16,789 nt of DNA from the NCBI GenBank assembly GCA_947003375.1, contig CAMQOJ010000029.1:1-16789 (forward strand), given 5' to 3'. Each line of letters begins with the position of its first letter. Within the stretch, counting starts at the first letter, position 1. Positions 12,804 to 16,789 of this stretch are shown here, piece by piece. The notes under the pieces were generated by a model, which saw only the letters and a list, made by a program, of their open reading frames with translations, ran no database searches and was not told where the DNA came from. The position numbers and the translations under genes were made by a program. Origin of the DNA: an uncultured Lachnospiraceae bacterium. Lineage in GTDB: Bacteria; Bacillota; Clostridia; Lachnospirales; Lachnospiraceae.

Positions 12804-15800
12804 TACATCACCTTCTCTCTGAGGTACTTTGTCCGCAAAAGCTCTATTGCGGCGTTATCCGGGTGTTTTTCATGCTCAATCCGGCATATATAGTACATAA
12901 TCGCATACTGCTCTTCCTCATTAAAGTCGGCAAATTCCCCTTCCATATTCTGCCGCATGATACCCGCCAGTTCTTCAAGGTCTGCGCACTTTGAAGTCCC
13001 TCTGAAGATATCGTTGAACACGAAATTTTTATGGATGAAATCGGCCACAGCCCATTCATATATCCGGTTTTTCTTCTCCAAATTCAAAATTAAATCCCGG
13101 CGCACTTTTGCCGAGGCATCAGATTTGATAATCATGCGCTTCACCTGCTGCACCTGACCGGCATCCAGATTCCTCTTTAGAAGCAGATGCAGCAGCTCGC
13201 AGCTTTTCCTTTTCCTGACCTCAATCGGTTTCGATTCCCTACTGCCGCCAAACCTGAAATCATATGGTTCATACCCGGGCAGCGAGCACAGTACCGCCTC
13301 CTGCCAATCATTTTGGTAAATCGCGGCCACACCGGTGGGCAGCTTCGACAGCTCACCGAACTGCTGCTCATTCAATCCGATTGCCCCGCCCGTAACCTCT
13401 CTGTCGGTGCTTTCCGGGAGGCGTAATATTATTTTGGTGTTCGTATTTCTGATCGTCGCTGTATCCAGGAGGTTCGGAGCCTGGTCCACAATGACAAATC
13501 CCTCGCCAAATGTCCTGATTTCTGCAATCGCATTTGTAAGCATTTCAACCGATTTTCCTACCATGTTGGAACTCTCCGCAGTCTGTTCCGTGGATGTCTT
13601 TTTCAGCAGGTTATGCGCTTCTTCCAATACAGTAATGTGTTTCAGCGGCGCATTCATCCCAGTTGAATTTGCCATGCGGTATTCCTGAAGCTTCAGGACC
13701 ACAAGCCCCATAATCAGCGCTTTAGTCTCCATCGCTCCAACCCTGCTGATGTCAATGATCGCGCTCCTGTCAAACAAATCGGCCAAATCCATCTCGTCAC
13801 TCACAAATATCCTTCCGTTGATCCCATTGGTAAGCGACTTTATTCTTGTCGACAGCGAACCGATATAATCGCCTTTGGTATCCGAAGAATAAGCGGAACC
13901 ATTGATGGTAGCGCTCAGCTCTCTCAATACATCGTCAAAAGTCGGAAACAGGCCCTCTACCTTGGTATTTTCAGACAAATCCAATTCCCAGCCTGCGGAG
14001 ATATATGCCTGCTCGATGGACTCCTTCAGCACTGCGGGCATCGCCGCATACATCGGCCAGCAGACATTAAATATCTCCACAATCCTGTCAATATGTTCCA
14101 GGACATGGATGCCCTCCGGGAATGAAAAGGGATTTATCTTAAGCAGTTCCCCCAGTTTCGGGTTGGTTCCGTAACATTTAATGTCCGTGAATACATTCTT
14201 GTATTCGCCCTTGGCAGGTTCTACCACCAAAAAGGGGACTCCTTTTCTTCTCACCTCTGAAAGAAGATGATATACCGCGTTCGATTTCCCTGAACCTGTG
14301 GAGCCGGTCACAAAGGTGTGCATGGACAAGCTGTCCAGGTCCAGTTTCACCTTTGTGTCAGTGGTCTGGCCCAGATGATAAACACTGCCTATGCCGACCG
14401 TCCTTTCCCCGCCTACTTTTCTCGTGATGACCTCCTGGGCAAACGGCGCATGCTTCACCACCGGAAGTCCCCTGACGGAGTGCCGCGGCAGCCCCATATG
14501 GATGGCGAGCTCATTGGTGCTGACCATGACTGAAGGGTTTACTGCAATATATCGCTCTTCATCATAGCTGAATCCCCTGTATACAAAATTCGGATGAACG
14601 AAATTTCGAATATACGTAAGCAGGTCTTCTACCTCATCTTCATCAGACCATGAATTAATCGCACTTCTCTCAATCCCACTGCGATTTCCCGCAATAACAG
14701 ATTTATAAGTATTTGCCGCGGTTACCGCTTCAGCTGCCGTCTCTCCCAAAAAATAAGCCGCGAAATTCCACATCCCAAAACTTTCACATTCCTCAATCCG
14801 CTCAAGATGTCTTTCTATTCTCTGAAGCGCAAGTTTCAGGGTCATATTCTGTACATTTAGCGTAATCCCTTTAGACGTTCCAAAAGTATCCGTCAGTGTT
14901 TTTGTATTCACAAGATTAAACGCTTCTCCGGTTGTATCTGCAGCGCTTTCTGTTACACCAATTCCTATACTTTTAGATGTACTATCACCCTCTGTCATGC
15001 CAAAATTCCTGTTTTGGCTATGACTGTGGCCATGGCTATAGCCATGCGAATCACTGAATCCATGCGTCAGCGTTTTTGCTATGGAATCAGAAATCGAATC
15101 TGTATGATTCGTGCCCTTTGCCACAGAACGGCTGTAACCTGCTGTCATTCCAGCATTTTTCGAGGCTCCGACACTAAACGGCCCGAGTTTTATTCCGCCA
15201 TTTATAGAACCTCCGAAATATGTCCCTACATTCACGCCATTCGTCACAGTCCTGCTTGTTCCGTCAGAAACACTTACTGTATGAGTCGTCCCGTCAGAAA
15301 CAGACTCATTTTTCGTATATGTATTTGTATCTGTATCCGAGTCTGTATCCGCTGTTCCGACTGTCACACTATTGCCCGTAGTGTGGGCATTTGTATCTGT
15401 TTCCGTTTTGGAGCTCCCTTTTGTGTCAGTATGTCCAAATGATGTCGTTTTTCCCTCGCTGCTTCCACTGGAAGAACTTCCTCCATCAGAAACGGTAAAA
15501 TTCATCTGCATATTTGCAAACGGCGATATCTGTGTGTAAATTTGCTCATACTCATGTTTTCTCATGATCAAGCTGTCGTGCTCTACATTTTCCGCAATAA
15601 AGACTGCTGTATAACATTTCCCTTGCATTGCATATACAAATTTTTCCAGTCCCTGAATGAAATTGTCATTTTTTGAAAAACCCGCGTTCTGCTTATAATC
15701 CGCGACACATGTCACACTTGATATGCACCCCACATGCAGCGACCGCATATCCTTTTTCATATCTTCATCATAATACTCAGATATCCTGCTTCCAGGGAAA

Positions 15801-16282
15801 AAGCCCGCCAAGCTCTGCTTCAGCATCTGGAATAATGTCCCCGCCGAATTATTTCCCTTCGGCCTCGCCCCCAGATAAAAATCTATCTGTCCCCCATCGC
15901 TCATAAGCATCAAAACCAGCGTACAAGGTTTGACCGATAAGGCATGAAAGACCATCGCCAGCTTGTCAACCGAAAATTCATCTTCCTGATATACCAGTTC
16001 AGAAATCTTGAAAAAATGGATATCGTGAAGGTTTTCTTCGAATCTGTCATCCGTCTTGATGATAGGCAGCCGATCCAACTTGGTAATATACCCCTTCATT
16101 ACCTCATCGTCAATCATACTTAAGCAGTTACCAAGATTATCCTGCAAGATATGCAGATTCATCTCCGCAGGCTCCGGATTTCTGTACAGCCTTAAATCGC
16201 TCCCATTAACGGCAGCTTCCTTAGGTACATATTCCACAGACCCTTCATCTGTAGCTTTTTTATCTATTTCTTCAAATTTCAC
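12803..16282 (-). CDS. HerA/FtsK-type P-loop ATPase with long Ser/Thr/Gly-rich insert
   Basis: The 1159-residue protein has four regions. An N-terminal alpha/beta domain (about 1-260) carries LVLMLMSDGGQIDFYLGARP. A low-complexity region (about 265-470) is rich in Ser, Thr, Gly, Asp and His (for example SDTDTNTYTKNESVSDGTTH and HGYSHGHSHS). A helical linker (470-600) follows. A HerA/VirB4/FtsK-like motor spans 600-1020 with Walker A GSTGSGKS (660-667), a following VVEPAKGEYK, Walker B HITVLEEAHNLL (882-893), a sensor-like IVDQAPNLLD, and LRLPESTDREV. The C-terminal 130 residues are helical. The start is GTG 16282, overlapping the preceding stop (GTGA). Such motors pump DNA or protein. No endonuclease or transmembrane segment is evident in this chain; the preceding partial gene supplies a membrane anchor. 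Secretion or defence is the likely theme, but not proven. Confidence 0.85.
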   Translation of the reverse strand: MKFEEIDKKATDEGSVEYVPKEAAVNGSDLRLYRNPEPAEMNLHILQDNLGNCLSMIDDEVMKGYITKLDRLPIIKTDDRFEENLHDIHFFKISELVYQEDEFSVDKLAMVFHALSVKPCTLVLMLMSDGGQIDFYLGARPKGNNSAGTLFQMLKQSLAGFFPGSRISEYYDEDMKKDMRSLHVGCISSVTCVADYKQNAGFSKNDNFIQGLEKFVYAMQGKCYTAVFIAENVEHDSLIMRKHEYEQIYTQISPFANMQMNFTVSDGGSSSSGSSEGKTTSFGHTDTKGSSKTETDTNAHTTGNSVTVGTADTDSDTDTNTYTKNESVSDGTTHTVSVSDGTSRTVTNGVNVGTYFGGSINGGIKLGPFSVGASKNAGMTAGYSRSVAKGTNHTDSISDSIAKTLTHGFSDSHGYSHGHSHSQNRNFGMTEGDSTSKSIGIGVTESAADTTGEAFNLVNTKTLTDTFGTSKGITLNVQNMTLKLALQRIERHLERIEECESFGMWNFAAYFLGETAAEAVTAANTYKSVIAGNRSGIERSAINSWSDEDEVEDLLTYIRNFVHPNFVYRGFSYDEERYIAVNPSVMVSTNELAIHMGLPRHSVRGLPVVKHAPFAQEVITRKVGGERTVGIGSVYHLGQTTDTKVKLDLDSLSMHTFVTGSTGSGKSNAVYHLLSEVRRKGVPFLVVEPAKGEYKNVFTDIKCYGTNPKLGELLKINPFSFPEGIHVLEHIDRIVEIFNVCWPMYAAMPAVLKESIEQAYISAGWELDLSENTKVEGLFPTFDDVLRELSATINGSAYSSDTKGDYIGSLSTRIKSLTNGINGRIFVSDEMDLADLFDRSAIIDISRVGAMETKALIMGLVVLKLQEYRMANSTGMNAPLKHITVLEEAHNLLKKTSTEQTAESSNMVGKSVEMLTNAIAEIRTFGEGFVIVDQAPNLLDTATIRNTNTKIILRLPESTDREVTGGAIGLNEQQFGELSKLPTGVAAIYQNDWQEAVLCSLPGYEPYDFRFGGSRESKPIEVRKRKSCELLHLLLKRNLDAGQVQQVKRMIIKSDASAKVRRDLILNLEKKNRIYEWAVADFIHKNFVFNDIFRGTSKCADLEELAGIMRQNMEGEFADFNEEEQYAIMYYICRIEHEKHPDNAAIELLRTKYLREKVM

Positions 16283-16704
16283 TTTCCAGCGTTGCCCCTT
16301 TCATAGTATATCCAATCTTCATCATCTGCCATCACAGCGATATCCCAGAGTCCATAAGCTTTCGCCTTAGATCTCTTTACCACTTTTAGATACCCTGTAA
16401 GTTTTCCTGATGCAGTGCGCTGTTCCATTATAATATAGCTATTCGGTTTATTGCCAATCCCATGCGGCTCCCAGCGTTCGCTTAAAAAATCAATTTTCTT
16501 TATCTTTCTGGAGTCTGTCACTTTGTAATACAAGGCATCCCTAAGCCCTCCATCAATCACAACCGTGCGCCTTAACACTGTTCCCTGTACTGACAATTCG
16601 TACCTTCTCTTACGTGATTCATAAATCGTCACATAGCCAACTCCCTGAACCAATTTCTTTCCGTTCTGAATAGATGCCTGGTATTTTTTCGGGGATTGCG
16701 TCAC
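16279..16704 (-). CDS. Unknown 141-residue basic protein of the ATPase operon
   Basis: The protein starts with GTG 16704: MTQSPKKYQASIQNGKKLVQ. It has a beta-rich look with VGYVTIYESRKRRYELSVQG, VLRRTVVIDGGLRDALYYKV, SYIIMEQRTASGKLTGYLKV and WDIAVMADDEDWIYYERG. It is basic, with clusters such as SRKRR and KVVKRSKAK. I do not recognise the family. The GTG overlaps the stop of the preceding gene (GTGA) and its own TGA overlaps the GTG of the ATPase gene, so three proteins are translationally coupled. There is no obvious ribosome site ahead of this start, which fits translation by re-initiation. A structural or adaptor subunit for the ATPase is plausible but unsupported by homology. Confidence 0.65.
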   Translation of the reverse strand: MTQSPKKYQASIQNGKKLVQGVGYVTIYESRKRRYELSVQGTVLRRTVVIDGGLRDALYYKVTDSRKIKKIDFLSERWEPHGIGNKPNSYIIMEQRTASGKLTGYLKVVKRSKAKAYGLWDIAVMADDEDWIYYERGNAGK

Positions 16705-16789
16705 TGTAGCACCAATATTATCAGCACCACTGCCATTATTATTATTACAGTCAACACAATCCCCACGGCTTTTTTTGATTCAATTATGC
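16701..16789 (-). CDS. C-terminal end of a membrane-anchored protein (partial)
   Basis: The frame runs from the window edge to TGA 16703-16701. Its 28 visible codons read IIESKKAVGIVLTVIIIMAV and VLIILVLQ, a lysine-flanked single transmembrane helix at the very C-terminus. The stop overlaps the GTG start of the next gene. The tail-anchor-like end suggests that the start of this operon encodes a membrane component, perhaps docking the ATPase. Only the end is visible, so the family is unknown. Confidence 0.6.
   Translation of the reverse strand, partial: IIESKKAVGIVLTVIIIMAVVLIILVLQ

Noticed and set aside
14990..15480. Repeat-like Ser/Thr coding tract considered as a CRISPR or tandem array
   Set aside because: There are no regular repeats and spacers; the similarity comes from codons for Thr, Ser and Asp in an open frame.

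Overview
The window looks like chromosomal DNA of a gut clostridium, most likely a member of the Lachnospiraceae. The grounds are Firmicutes-type Shine-Dalgarno sites (AGGAGG and GGGGG cores), sigma-A-like promoters, a rhamnose rhaB-rhaA pair, and families common in that group (Uma2, DUF4180, YczE, DUF3990/DUF3791, Rpn-like PD-(D/E)XK proteins). No database search was possible, so taxonomy and family names rest on motif recognition.

Layout. Positions 1-1450 hold the 3' part of a tRNA with its terminator, a Uma2-type nuclease gene split by a small TA-flanked inverted-repeat element, and a GNAT acetyltransferase. Positions 1630-7400 are a GC-rich metabolic block. On the minus strand, rhaB and rhaA (rhamnulokinase, L-rhamnose isomerase) are followed by a YczE-type membrane protein and a DUF4180 gene with its own promoter. 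A uroporphyrinogen-decarboxylase-family gene is divergent from rhaB, and the two promoters carry near-identical inverted sequences that suggest common control. Positions 7469-7622 hold a hairpin-rich non-coding element, followed by an Rpn-like gene.

From about 8790 the sequence looks less GC-rich by eye and becomes accessory. It opens with a remnant of metA that keeps its terminator. Next, all on the minus strand, come a three-gene DUF3791/DUF3990/small-protein operon that looks toxin-antitoxin-like, the C-terminal part of a tyrosine recombinase fused by deletion to a truncated hypothetical gene, and a TerB-like pseudogene. The rest of the window (11612-16789) is a translationally coupled operon read right to left: a membrane-tailed protein (partial), a 141-residue unknown, a 1159-residue HerA/FtsK-type ATPase, an HNH/ENDO VII-type nuclease-toxin candidate, and a DUF6985-type protein that may be its immunity partner.

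The most interesting element is this last operon. A large P-loop motor with an unusual Ser/Thr/Gly/Asp-rich insert is coupled by overlapping codons to a polymorphic-toxin-type nuclease. It is a candidate toxin-delivery or defence system that I cannot match to a named one. Several nearby genes are broken (TerB-like, integrase, metA, Uma2), so the region is an eroding mobile island.
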